DNA of 64,000 nt from assembly GCF_009827395.1 (NCBI RefSeq), contig NZ_WTYX01000002.1, positions 682,001 through 746,000 of the forward strand, written 5' to 3'. Both the position numbers and the translations under genes were made by a program. Source of the stretch: Pontixanthobacter aquaemixtae. GTDB lineage: Bacteria; Pseudomonadota; Alphaproteobacteria; Sphingomonadales; Sphingomonadaceae. Numbering within the stretch: position 1 is the stretch's first letter; each line of letters opens with the position of its first letter. Under the pieces are notes generated by a model. The model was not told the DNA's origin. It ran no database searches and worked only from the letters and a program-made list of their open reading frames with translations. Below are positions 56,155 through 64,000 of this stretch, in pieces.

Positions 56155-57744
56155 ATGGACCCAGCACACAATCTCGATTCCACCCGGCCCGATTCCATCC
56201 TGATCGTCGATTTCGGCAGCCAGGTGACCCAGCTTATCGCGCGCCGCGTGCGCGAAGCGGGCGTCTATTCGGAAATCGCGCCTTTCTCCATGGCGGAAGA
56301 AGCGTTTCACCGGATGAAGCCCAAAGGGATTATCCTGTCCGGTTCCCCCGCCGGGGTTCCCGAAGAAGGCAGCCCGCGCGCGCCCGAATTGCTGTTCGAG
56401 GCGGGCATTCCGATCCTTGGCATTTGTTACGGCCAGCAAGTGATGACTCACCAGCTGGGCGGCGAAGTGCGCCCCGGCCACGAAACGGGTGAGGGCGGCG
56501 AATTTGGCCGCGCCTTCCTGACCGTGACCAAGGATTGCGCGCTGTTTGACGGCCTGTGGAAAGAGGGCGAGCGCCATCAGGTGTGGATGAGCCATGGTGA
56601 CAAGGTCACCCGTTTTGCCGACGGGTTCGAAATCGTTGCCACCAGCGACGGCGCGCCCTTTGCGGTGATCGCCGATGAAAAACGCCAGTTTTACGGCACC
56701 CAGTTCCATCCCGAAGTCGTCCACACGCCCGATGGCGGAAAGCTGATTGCCAATTTCGCGCATAAGGTTTGCGGGCTTAAAGGCGATTGGACAATGGCCG
56801 CCTATCGCGAAACCAAAGTCGCCGAAATCCGCGAGCAAGTGGGTGACAAGCGCGTGATCTGCGGATTGTCGGGCGGGGTCGATAGCTCTGTCGCAGCGAT
56901 CCTGATCCACGAGGCAATCGGTGACCAACTGACCTGCGTATTCGTCGATCACGGCTTGCTGCGGCTGGACGAACGCCAGCAGGTCGAAACCATGTTCCGC
57001 GATCATTACAATATCCCGCTGGTCGTGGTCGATGCCGAAGAACGCTTCATGGCGGGGCTCGATGGCGTGTCCGATCCGGAGAAGAAGCGTAAATTCATCG
57101 GCGGCGAGTTTATCAATGTGTTCGAAGAAGAAGCGGCAAAAATCGGTGGCGCGGATTTCCTTGCCCAGGGCACGCTTTATCCCGATGTGATCGAAAGCGT
57201 GTCTTTCACCGGCGGGCCAAGCGTGACGATCAAAAGCCACCACAATGTCGGCGGCTTGCCCGAACGGATGAATATGGAACTGGTCGAGCCATTGCGCGAA
57301 CTGTTCAAGGATGAAGTGCGCGATCTGGGCCGCGAGTTGGGCCTGCCCGATATCTTTGTCGGCCGTCACCCGTTCCCCGGACCGGGCCTGGCAATCCGCA
57401 TTCCGGGCGAGGTGGACAAATCCCGCTGCGATATCCTGCGCAAAGCCGATGCGATCTATCTCGATGAAATCCGCAAAGCCGGCCTATACGACGCGATCTG
57501 GCAGGCCTTCGCCGTGCTGCTCCCCGTCAAAACGGTGGGCGTGATGGGCGATCACCGCACCTATGACAGCGTTTGCGGGCTGCGCGCGGTGACCAGCACC
57601 GACGGTATGACGGCAGATGTCTATCCCTTCGACGCCGCATTCCTGACGCAAGTGGCAACGCGGATTGTCAACGAAGTGCAAGGCATCAACCGCGTCGTCT
57701 ATGACTACACCAGCAAACCGCCAGGCACGATCGAGTGGGAATAA
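56155..57744 (+). CDS. guaA: GMP synthase (glutamine-hydrolysing)
   Basis: Converts XMP to GMP, 529 residues. Glutaminase domain: [20 protein letters not shown], oxyanion and nucleophile in [10 protein letters not shown], then HGDKVTRF and QFHPEVVHT. Synthetase P-loop [14 protein letters not shown] and the C-terminal dimer domain ending PPGTIEWE. Start ATG 56155 is preferred over an upstream TTG at 56137. Confidence 0.97.
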   Translation: MDPAHNLDSTRPDSILIVDFGSQVTQLIARRVREAGVYSEIAPFSMAEEAFHRMKPKGIILSGSPAGVPEEGSPRAPELLFEAGIPILGICYGQQVMTHQLGGEVRPGHETGEGGEFGRAFLTVTKDCALFDGLWKEGERHQVWMSHGDKVTRFADGFEIVATSDGAPFAVIADEKRQFYGTQFHPEVVHTPDGGKLIANFAHKVCGLKGDWTMAAYRETKVAEIREQVGDKRVICGLSGGVDSSVAAILIHEAIGDQLTCVFVDHGLLRLDERQQVETMFRDHYNIPLVVVDAEERFMAGLDGVSDPEKKRKFIGGEFINVFEEEAAKIGGADFLAQGTLYPDVIESVSFTGGPSVTIKSHHNVGGLPERMNMELVEPLRELFKDEVRDLGRELGLPDIFVGRHPFPGPGLAIRIPGEVDKSRCDILRKADAIYLDEIRKAGLYDAIWQAFAVLLPVKTVGVMGDHRTYDSVCGLRAVTSTDGMTADVYPFDAAFLTQVATRIVNEVQGINRVVYDYTSKPPGTIEWE

Positions 57745-57787
57745 CGCGCGCGGCTTAGTTTCGACGAATCGCTAGACGACCCAGTTC

Positions 57788-58156
57788 TTATGCTCTGATG
57801 CTGATTTCGATTGCATCGAGGGGAACCCCAAATTTGGCTGCCAAACCCTCTTTCGCTTCAAGGATTGAGATCGGCTTCGGCAACGCGGTCTGTGCTGACT
57901 TCCGCTCATTTGAGAGACGAATGAAGCGAACGCGCTCACGACTCATGTCAACGTCGCGCGTTTCCCAGCCGACACTTTGCCAAGCCAAGTGCTGACCGCC
58001 GCGATCATCCGTGCGATTAGCCCACCAAGGACGATGCCGATAGGCACTATCTGGTAAGTCGCCATCAATCATGTCTCCGATCTGATTGAAGGTGAGCCAA
58101 ACTTCGTTTCCATCATAGTCTGCGAGAAGGTTTGATAGAGGATCGTACTTTGACAT
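57788..58156 (-). CDS. small protein with DUF7662-like domain
   Basis: 122 residues. SKYDPLSNLLADYDGNEVWL, LPDSAYRHRPWWANRTDD and HLAWQSVGWETRDVDM match the conserved YDPL / LPxSA..RxWWxN / AWxxxGW pattern of a widespread but uncharacterised family (DUF7662 as I recall it). The C-terminal half adds a helix. It has a strong AT-rich promoter upstream and lower GC than its neighbours, hinting at transfer. Function unknown. Confidence 0.75.
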   Translation of the reverse strand: MSKYDPLSNLLADYDGNEVWLTFNQIGDMIDGDLPDSAYRHRPWWANRTDDRGGQHLAWQSVGWETRDVDMSRERVRFIRLSNERKSAQTALPKPISILEAKEGLAAKFGVPLDAIEISIRA

Positions 58157-58184
58157 AATGCACTCCGAGTACCAAGGTGTGATA

Positions 58185-58213
58185 TATTTATATAATAAGT
58201 AATATTATGTCAA
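58185..58213 (-). promoter_or_regulatory. strong AT-rich promoter of the DUF7662-like gene
   Basis: A perfect -35 TTGACA (58213-58208) is followed at 17 nt by TAAATA (58190-58185) or at 15 nt by TATAAA. The stretch is far more AT-rich than the rest of the window. Confidence 0.55.
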
Positions 58214-58356
58214 GTGTTTTTTGGCCTGCGCGCAGCTCCGATCCGCGCGCCGAAACGCTCCGACCTATCGATAGCCCAACCCCGACCTGACGCGTTCTTG
58301 CAAGGCGGCGAAATCGCTTGGTGGTATGCGGAGCGAAATTGTCTGGGGGAATTGCC

Positions 58357-59787
58357 ATGCAAACGCGTTGGATCGGGATCGGGTTGTTGGCTTTGGCGGT
58401 CTCCCATCCGGCTTGGGGCCAGACACCCCCGCCGCCGCCGCCGCCGTCATCGTCTCCCTCAACGGAAACGATGACGCTTGTCGAGATCATTGACCGGTGC
58501 CGGACGTTCCAGCCCAATACCAAGCTTTCCCGCGAGCATATGTATGATGCCTGCCTCGACGCGGTGGATGCCGCGGAAGACGGGCTGGCATCCAATGCGC
58601 CGCGAACCAACAGCAATGTCGCGCGCGATATTGCCAACACCTATCGCTCGCGCGCAGCCGAAACCGCGACGATCGCCATGTATTTCCGGATCGGCATGGA
58701 TGGGAAGCTGACGCGAAGTTCGTGCGTCATGGCGTCGCATGCGGTGGCCCGTTACAACCAGATTGAGGAAGGGCATTCGGCACGGAACCAGACCGCCTTT
58801 CTGGGCCCCGCCAAGACCCGGCTCAACGCCTGCAAGCAGCTTTTCCCCTCCGACAGTCTGGCCGCGCCAGAGCGGTTCGGGTTGATGAAAACAACGGCAG
58901 CCAATCCCAAGCAGGAAGCGATAACTGCCTGCCTCGGATTCAAAAGCGCGGTCGGGATACCGCGCAAGCTGATCCATTTTACCTGCCTCCAGGCCTATGA
59001 CTCGGCGATGGTTCTGGCGGCGCGCGAGAAAACGCCGGGATCGAAAATGAAGGACCTTTATTATGCGCAGGCTTCGCAGGCCGCTGCGCTGGCACTGATC
59101 CAGCGGCTCGGCATCGACGGTGAAATCAACTCGGTCAGCTGCACGATGGCCAAGGCTGGTGCGCAAGCGCGGGCAAAAATATCGCAAGACTTCCTCGACG
59201 AGGCTTCGTCTCTGCTGACGCGGAGCAACGATTATTATCTGCAAGATTGCCAGACCATGCTTCGCGAAGATGAATTCCTGCCCACTGCCGACCTTTCGCG
59301 CTTCGAAAGCGGCCGGATACACACAGAGCTGCGGGACAAGATGAATCGCGAAAGCGCGCTCGCTTTCCTCTACCGCGTGCAAGACAAGGCCTATTGGGAA
59401 TGCCATGTCGGAACGGTGGTGCCCGAAGCGTCGGTCGGTTCGATCATGCGGGTCACGCAATTGCCGGGAACGAAATTGTCTCTCACATTCGACAATAGCG
59501 GGCTGGTTTCGGGCAAGACATATCATTCGCAAGAGCAGGGGTCCGGCGAGGTGTCGGTGCACGAGAACATGCCGCGCATCACCATCGGTTCGATCTCTGT
59601 GGTCAAGCGGGACGCGCTTCCCGATGGTCTGAGCTGGAGCGACCCGTCAACGGTGACGATGACGCTCGACCTTGTCCGTGACCCGCCGGAAGGAAAACGC
59701 GATTACACCAGCTTCCATCTTGCTGGCACACATCGCGACGGTTTCGGTGAAAAGCCCTATGTCTGCGCAGCAAAGGGATTGACCTGA
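58357..59787 (+). CDS. exported protein with duplicated four-cysteine domain
   Basis: 476 residues, family not recognised. Signal peptide (MQTRWIGIGLLALAVSHPAW), a Pro/Ser linker (PPPPPPPSSSPS), then two tandem helical repeats (~residues 40-165 and ~185-305) that share four cysteines: DRCRTF / TACLGF, YDACLDAVDAA / FTCLQAYDSA, RSSCVMAS / VSCTMAKA, NACKQLF / QDCQTML. The C-terminal ~150 residues form a probable beta domain with two more cysteines (YWECHVG, YVCAAKG). Likely disulfide-bonded in the periplasm. No neighbour explains its role. Confidence 0.75.
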   Translation: MQTRWIGIGLLALAVSHPAWGQTPPPPPPPSSSPSTETMTLVEIIDRCRTFQPNTKLSREHMYDACLDAVDAAEDGLASNAPRTNSNVARDIANTYRSRAAETATIAMYFRIGMDGKLTRSSCVMASHAVARYNQIEEGHSARNQTAFLGPAKTRLNACKQLFPSDSLAAPERFGLMKTTAANPKQEAITACLGFKSAVGIPRKLIHFTCLQAYDSAMVLAAREKTPGSKMKDLYYAQASQAAALALIQRLGIDGEINSVSCTMAKAGAQARAKISQDFLDEASSLLTRSNDYYLQDCQTMLREDEFLPTADLSRFESGRIHTELRDKMNRESALAFLYRVQDKAYWECHVGTVVPEASVGSIMRVTQLPGTKLSLTFDNSGLVSGKTYHSQEQGSGEVSVHENMPRITIGSISVVKRDALPDGLSWSDPSTVTMTLDLVRDPPEGKRDYTSFHLAGTHRDGFGEKPYVCAAKGLT

Positions 59788-59815
59788 ACCGCGCGAGCAC
59801 CAAATTTCCGGGGTC

Positions 59816-60514
59816 ATGCAACTTCCCCTCGGCTCTGACCCGCGCACCGAAATTCTCCGCCGCATCCACAGCGCGCTGATAAAGCATTTCGGGCGGATCA
59901 TCCGGCCCGACGACAAGCGCCGCGATCCTGTATGGACTTTGGTGCAGGGAGTGATTGGCGCGCGCAGCAAGACGGCGGTTTCCAATGCGGCGACTGACGC
60001 TTTGCTCGATCGCTTCGGAACGTGGGAAGCGGTCGCCGCCGCGCCGCTGGACGCTGTTAAACAGGTTCTTTCTCGGCAGACCTTTCCCGAGCAATCAGCG
60101 CGGCGACTGCGCGATTGCCTGAACCAGATCATGGCCGAACGCGGGCAGGTTGATTTGCGGCATTTGTCCAATCTGCCAACCGGGCACGCGATGGCGTGGC
60201 TCGAAACGCTGCCCGGTGTGGCGCGCAAGATCAGCGCAGGCGTGGTCAATACCAGCATCTTTGACCGCCCCGCATTGGTGATCGACGGCAACCACCTGCG
60301 GGTGATCAGGCGGATGGGGCTTGTCCCGCCCAAGGCCGATATCACGCGGGCCTATGACGCACTGGCGCCGGTCCTGCCGGGCGAATGGACCGCACGCGAT
60401 ATTGATGAACATCATCTGCTGGTAAAGCGCGCGGGGCAGACGTTCTGCCGGCCTTCGCGAATGGATTGCGGGGCCTGTCCGCTGCGCGATGACTGCGCGA
60501 CGGCAAAGCGATGA
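59816..60514 (+). CDS. HhH-GPD DNA glycosylase (endonuclease III family)
   Basis: 232-residue base-excision repair glycosylase with a 4Fe-4S cluster at the C-terminus (C-x6-C-x2-C-x5-C in CRPSRMDCGACPLRDDC). HhH segment LETLPGVARKISAGV followed by ALVIDGNHLRVIRRMGL (the GPD Asp). The Lys of Nth bifunctional enzymes is in a changed context, so it may be a monofunctional or alternate-substrate member. No nearby repair genes. Confidence 0.88.
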   Translation: MQLPLGSDPRTEILRRIHSALIKHFGRIIRPDDKRRDPVWTLVQGVIGARSKTAVSNAATDALLDRFGTWEAVAAAPLDAVKQVLSRQTFPEQSARRLRDCLNQIMAERGQVDLRHLSNLPTGHAMAWLETLPGVARKISAGVVNTSIFDRPALVIDGNHLRVIRRMGLVPPKADITRAYDALAPVLPGEWTARDIDEHHLLVKRAGQTFCRPSRMDCGACPLRDDCATAKR

Positions 60515-60633
60515 TCCGGCACTCTCGGTGTTGATTCCGCCAGAATGTGCGACCTTCCGCAGCGTCAATCTTGCGCAGCCGGTCAATTTGCGACAGGCCA
60601 ATTCCACACAGAATCGACTGAGAGGAAACACCC

Positions 60634-61635
60634 ATGAAAACCGCCATCACCGAATTGTTCGGCATCGAGCACCCGATCATCCAGGGCGGCATGCACTATG
60701 TCGGCTTTGCCGAAATGGCGGCGGCGGTTTCCAATGCCGGCGGTCTCGGCATTATCACCGGCCTGACCCAGAAAACGCCCGATGACCTGGCAAAGGAAAT
60801 CGCCCGCTGCCGGGAAATGACCGACAAGCCGTTCGGGGTGAATCTGACATTCCTTCCCACGGTCAACGCGCCCGATTATCCCGGCTATGTCCGCGCGATT
60901 ATCGAAGGCGGGGTGAAAGCGGTTGAAACGGCGGGCAACAACCCGGCGCAAGTCCTCCCCTTCTTCAAGGAAGCCGGGGTCAAGGTCATCCACAAATGCA
61001 CCAGCGTGCGGCACGCAAAGAAAGCCGAAAGCATCGGCTGCGATGCGGTATCGGTCGACGGTTTCGAATGCGGCGGCCATCCGGGTGAGGACGATGTGCC
61101 GAATTTCATCCTGCTGCCGCGCGCGGCGGACGAGCTTGAAATCCCCTTCGTTTCTTCCGGCGGAATGGCAGACGGACGCTCGCTGATGGCCTCCATCGCA
61201 ATGGGTGCGGCGGGTATGAATATGGGCACGCGCTTTATCGCGACCAAGGAAGCGCCGGTGCATGACAATGTCAAAGCTGCGATCGTTGCCGCAAGCGAGC
61301 TTGATACGCGTCTGGTAATGCGGCCCTTGCGCAATACCGAGCGGGTGATGACCAATGAAGCGGTTGAACGCTTGCTCGAAAAGGAACGCGCATTGGGTGC
61401 GGATCTCAAATTCGAAGACATCATTGAAGAAGTCGCGGGCGTCTATCCGCGGATCATGATGGAAGGCGATATGGATGCCGGTGCGTGGAGCTGCGGCATG
61501 GTCGCCGGTCTGATCAACGATATCCCGACATGTCAGGAACTGATCGACCGGATCATGGGCGAGGCAGAAGATATCAGGCAGCGGATGAATGCCATCTCGG
61601 CACAGTTCCGCCGGACTGCCGGATTGCTGATATAG
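60634..61635 (+). CDS. nitronate monooxygenase-like flavin oxidoreductase
   Basis: FMN TIM-barrel protein, 333 residues, NMO/2-nitropropane dioxygenase family. Opens FGIEHPIIQGGMHYVG; the flavin loop is VDGFECGGHPGEDDV and the C-terminal GGMADGRSLMASIAMGAAG binds phosphate. Family members oxidise propionate-3-nitronate or reduce quinones; which applies is not readable. AGAGGA precedes the ATG. Followed after 4 bp by a sulfotransferase-like gene. Confidence 0.9.
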   Translation: MKTAITELFGIEHPIIQGGMHYVGFAEMAAAVSNAGGLGIITGLTQKTPDDLAKEIARCREMTDKPFGVNLTFLPTVNAPDYPGYVRAIIEGGVKAVETAGNNPAQVLPFFKEAGVKVIHKCTSVRHAKKAESIGCDAVSVDGFECGGHPGEDDVPNFILLPRAADELEIPFVSSGGMADGRSLMASIAMGAAGMNMGTRFIATKEAPVHDNVKAAIVAASELDTRLVMRPLRNTERVMTNEAVERLLEKERALGADLKFEDIIEEVAGVYPRIMMEGDMDAGAWSCGMVAGLINDIPTCQELIDRIMGEAEDIRQRMNAISAQFRRTAGLLI

Positions 61636-61639
61636 GCCG

Positions 61640-62374
61640 ATGATCTATCTACGCGATCCCGGGCTGATATTTCTCAAGCCGCATAAGGTGGCGGGCACAT
61701 CTTTCGAGATCGCTCTGTCCAAATATGCCAAGCCGGGCGATATTCTGACCCCGCTCGGCCGCGATGAACAATTGCGCGCGGCGAAGGGGCTACCCGGCCC
61801 ACAAGGGCACCTCTACGCGCAGGCCGAGCTGGCTTTGGCGACAGATGATGACCGGGCGAGAGCGAAGCGCCAGCAAGCGCGGGGGATGGGCGATGGTCAG
61901 CCGCTCAAATTCTATAATCATATCTCCGCAAGCCTTGTGCGCGATCGTTTGACGGACAAGGAATGGAGCGAAGCGATCAAGATATCGATCGTGCGCAACC
62001 CGTTCGATTTGGCTGTTTCTACCTATTTCTGGTGGCAAGATCGCAATGCCGAAGAAATGCCGTTTGCGCTGTGGTGTATGGAATTTCACCCGTCATTGCG
62101 CCGCAATGGGGAACAATATCTGATCGACGGTCAGATCACGGTCGACAGGTTTATCAGGTTTGAAAAATTCGCCGAAGATATCGCCGCGTTGGAGCGGGAT
62201 TATCCGGCCCTATCCGGTTTGGCAGAGGCGTTCGCAGGCACGCGCGCGAAGGCCGGGATCAGGCCTGAAGGGGCCAAAGCGGTTCACTTCTTCGGGCAAA
62301 ACCGCGCATTGCGGCGATTGGTCGAGAAAAGCTGCGCATTCGAAATGGAGCATTTCGGCTACACGCTGGAGTGA
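61640..62374 (+). CDS. sulfotransferase-family protein
   Basis: 244 residues. A PAPS 5'-phosphosulfate loop is suggested by FLKPHKVAGTSFEIALS, and the 3'-phosphate loop by KISIVRNPFDLAVSTYFW, as in the sulfotransferase family 2 type. No signal peptide. It starts 4 bp after the NMO-like gene, so the two share a transcript. The acceptor (sugar, lipid or protein) is unknown. Confidence 0.82.
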   Translation: MIYLRDPGLIFLKPHKVAGTSFEIALSKYAKPGDILTPLGRDEQLRAAKGLPGPQGHLYAQAELALATDDDRARAKRQQARGMGDGQPLKFYNHISASLVRDRLTDKEWSEAIKISIVRNPFDLAVSTYFWWQDRNAEEMPFALWCMEFHPSLRRNGEQYLIDGQITVDRFIRFEKFAEDIAALERDYPALSGLAEAFAGTRAKAGIRPEGAKAVHFFGQNRALRRLVEKSCAFEMEHFGYTLE

Positions 62375-62382
62375 GCCGCGGC

Positions 62383-62934
62383 CTACCAGCTGTTTCCGTC
62401 ATCAATAGCGCGCTGCTCGGCTGCGGTGGTTTTCCGGCCCAGCACGTCATTGCGGTGCGGGAAACGGCCGAATTGCGCGATCATCTTATGATGGCTTTCC
62501 GCGAAAGAGCGATTGTCGGGCAAATGCTCGCTGAAATAGGCAAGGCTTGCCTCCTGATCGGCAAGATCTTCGCTATGCATCAGCGGCATGGCGACAAACT
62601 GGCGTTCTTTATCGGGTAATGCGGTGTCCCAACCGCGCGCGATTGCGCCTTTGGCGATTTCCCTTGCGAGAGGATCGAAAGCAAAAGCCCGCGCCGTCCC
62701 GCGATAGATATTGCGCGGGACCTGATCGAACAGAAGGATGGCAGCTTGCGCCGATCTGGCGTCAGTCAGAAACGCATTTGCTTTGTGCGCGCTTGCTTTA
62801 TCGAGAACATCTTCAAACCGCTGCCTGAGAGCGGAATCGACAGAGTCACTGCTGCCGAACCAATCGCTTGGCTCAAGCTCTTCGAACCAGAAATGCAGCA
62901 ATTCGCCCATCCAAGCGGGCGGCGTGCCAGCCAT
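62383..62934 (-). CDS. DUF924 family protein
   Basis: 183 residues, helical tetratricopeptide-like fold of DUF924. Contains LLHFWFEELEPSDWFG at the start, AILLFDQVPRNIYRGTARAFAFD in the middle, VAMPLMHSEDL and FGRFPHRNDVLGR. Function unknown. Convergent with the sulfotransferase gene (8 bp apart). Confidence 0.93.
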   Translation of the reverse strand: MAGTPPAWMGELLHFWFEELEPSDWFGSSDSVDSALRQRFEDVLDKASAHKANAFLTDARSAQAAILLFDQVPRNIYRGTARAFAFDPLAREIAKGAIARGWDTALPDKERQFVAMPLMHSEDLADQEASLAYFSEHLPDNRSFAESHHKMIAQFGRFPHRNDVLGRKTTAAEQRAIDDGNSW

Positions 62935-62942
62935 GGACGGGT

Positions 62943-63359
62943 TCAGCTCGCTTTGCGGTAGGGAACGAATTTACCGAGATTGATATTGCCGGTGTAGTGC
63001 CCCACATGCCGGTCAACGGTGGTAATAATGTCGGTATTGCACCAGCGATTGCCGAATGTCGTGCGGCGGACCATCGTATCGCGATCGTCCAGACTGCGCG
63101 CATTATGCGGCACGTTTACATAGAGCGTGCGGCCGCTCTTATAGACCAGCGCGGTGCCATCGATAACTTTGATATCGAGATTGGGTGCGGCGTAAATGCA
63201 GCTTTGCGGTTCGCCGGCAACACGGCCCTCCAGCATTTTGGCAAGTTTTGCCTCGCCTTCCGTCATTTCCTCGCTGGATTGCGTTTCAGCGCCGACGGAC
63301 GGGATCGCGACCAAGGCAGCCGCAGCAAAAGAAGCGGCGATCAGTTTCAGATTGGTCAT
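62943..63359 (-). CDS. secreted two-cysteine protein, paralogue A
   Basis: 138 residues, not recognised. Signal peptide (MTNLKLIAASFAAAALVAIP). The mature part shares a pattern with the adjacent gene: GEAKLAKMLEGRVAGEP, a Cys (QSCIYA), VIDGTALVY, TLYVN, a second Cys (NRWCNTD), and a closing FVPY. Probably one disulfide. Likely a sphingomonad-specific periplasmic family. Confidence 0.75.
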   Translation of the reverse strand: MTNLKLIAASFAAAALVAIPSVGAETQSSEEMTEGEAKLAKMLEGRVAGEPQSCIYAAPNLDIKVIDGTALVYKSGRTLYVNVPHNARSLDDRDTMVRRTTFGNRWCNTDIITTVDRHVGHYTGNINLGKFVPYRKAS

Positions 63360-63386
63360 AATGTGTCTCCCAGTTTTGGCGTGAAT

Positions 63387-63809
63387 TTAGTCGGCGGTAT
63401 CCACCTTGGTATACGGAACAAAATCGCTCAGCGTTACAATCGGGCCGGTAAAGCGCCCGTCGCGGCTGTACATTTCAATCTGGTCGTGGCGGCACAGATT
63501 GTTGCCAAACAGTTTGAATACCGGAACGTCGAAAGTGTCGAGAAACCGCGGTGAATTGGTCCGGTTTACATAAATCGTCTGGCGATCACGGAAAACCAGC
63601 GCCGTATCATCGATGACGCGCAAGCGGTCACGCTGCGAACTTCGCAGGCATTTGACAGGCTCTCCGGCCTGATATCCGTCAAGCAGCTCGGCCAATTCAG
63701 CCTCGCCTTTGGGAAGCGGCGCCTGTTCGCTATCTTCAGCCGCAGCGGGCATTGCGAACAATGTTGCAAGGGCCGCAAGGGCGGAAATGGCGGTGACGCT
63801 ACGGGTCAT
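63387..63809 (-). CDS. secreted two-cysteine protein, paralogue B
   Basis: 140 residues, signal peptide (ALAALATLFAMPAAAE). Clearly homologous to the neighbour at 62943: GEAELAELLDGYQAGEP, Cys (VKCLRS), VIDDTALVF, TIYVN, Cys (NNLCRHD), GPIVTLSDFVPY. Sequence outside these anchors has diverged, so the duplication is old. Transcribed first, 27 bp before paralogue A. Confidence 0.75.
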   Translation of the reverse strand: MTRSVTAISALAALATLFAMPAAAEDSEQAPLPKGEAELAELLDGYQAGEPVKCLRSSQRDRLRVIDDTALVFRDRQTIYVNRTNSPRFLDTFDVPVFKLFGNNLCRHDQIEMYSRDGRFTGPIVTLSDFVPYTKVDTAD

Positions 63810-63856
63810 TTTGCCACTTTATACCAAACCGGTCTGAATGTCGCCTGACTCGGTTT

Positions 63857-64000
63857 TCAGGCGGTTCCGCCCACGGTTAACCCGCCCACCAGCAGAGTCG
63901 GTTGACCCACGCCTGCGGGCACGCTTTGGCCGCCTTTGCCGCACATGCCGATGCCTTCATCGAGTGCCATGTCATTGCCGATACCGGTGACGTGTTTGAG
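63857..64000 (-). CDS. tldD: metalloprotease TldD, C-terminal fragment
   Basis: The last 47 codons of Tld[21 protein letters not shown] followed by [20 protein letters not shown], ending TA-stop. The GMCGKGGQ...GVGQP pattern and terminal GGLTVGGT are diagnostic for TldD/PmbA, in the TldD form. Part of the TldD/E protease that processes modified peptides and antitoxins. The gene continues beyond the right edge. Confidence 0.92.
   Translation of the reverse strand, partial: LKHVTGIGNDMALDEGIGMCGKGGQSVPAGVGQPTLLVGGLTVGGTA

Overview
The window looks like chromosomal DNA from an alphaproteobacterium of the order Sphingomonadales, most likely family Erythrobacteraceae. This is an inference. It rests on high GC coding DNA, a RibA with a degenerate N-terminal domain, an OprO/P-like porin and PstS behind Pho boxes, a TonB-dependent receptor, an AMP-binding/IVD/MCC catabolic set, and many proteins whose wording matches sphingomonad families. 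I see no rRNA, tRNA, CRISPR array, insertion sequence or prophage. Genes are dense and many are coupled by 1-8 nt stop/start overlaps.

Layout. 1-6.5 kb (mostly minus): GNAT fragment, ribA, xthA, a candidate small RNA, lolA-like, rpmG, arfB, an RluA-type pseudouridine synthase and a pabB-pabC fusion. 6.5-11.2 kb: a HerA-like ATPase (plus), then on minus a secreted six-EF-hand protein followed by an OmpR-type regulator and a histidine kinase. 11.3-18 kb: cupin and glyoxalase-fold genes, aminopeptidase P, oligopeptidase B, a thioesterase and an Old Yellow Enzyme homologue. 18-22 kb: alanine dehydrogenase, then two phosphate-starvation genes (porin and PstS), each behind a Pho box. 22-25 kb: a radical SAM protein with UdgX fused to DUF4130. 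25-29 kb: ftsK, a ThiE-like gene and yggS. 29-36 kb (minus): TonB-dependent receptor, glnD, acyl-CoA synthetase. 36-42 kb (plus): lgt, a MidA-type methyltransferase, isovaleryl-CoA dehydrogenase, methylcrotonyl-CoA carboxylase beta with two small unknown genes, an acyltransferase and a TetR regulator. 43-50 kb (minus): lipoprotein 5'-nucleotidase, BaiN-like flavoprotein, AI-2E-family permease, M50-like protease, gyrB. 50-58 kb: sdaA, PIG-L deacetylase, adenylate-forming enzyme, MFS exporter, guaA, a DUF7662-like protein. 58-64 kb: a secreted protein with a duplicated four-cysteine domain, an HhH-GPD glycosylase, a nitronate monooxygenase-like protein with a sulfotransferase, DUF924, a pair of paralogous secreted two-cysteine proteins, and the C-terminus of tldD.

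How the genes work together. Most of the window is housekeeping: folate and riboflavin synthesis, DNA topology and segregation, lipoprotein maturation, nitrogen control through GlnD, leucine degradation, and phosphate uptake. The parts most worth a second look are: a candidate ~125-nt RNA with its own promoter, terminator and a possible pseudoknot (about 2298-2422); two unrelated intergenic hairpins that both show a C-rich, anti-Shine-Dalgarno-like loop on the minus strand (11169-11212 and 54424-54476); a four-unit, 11-bp-phased Pho-box array; the radical SAM/UdgX pair; the EF-hand two-component cluster; a possible leader peptide before lgt; and the duplicated four-cysteine secreted protein. 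None of these amounts to a proven new system from sequence alone.
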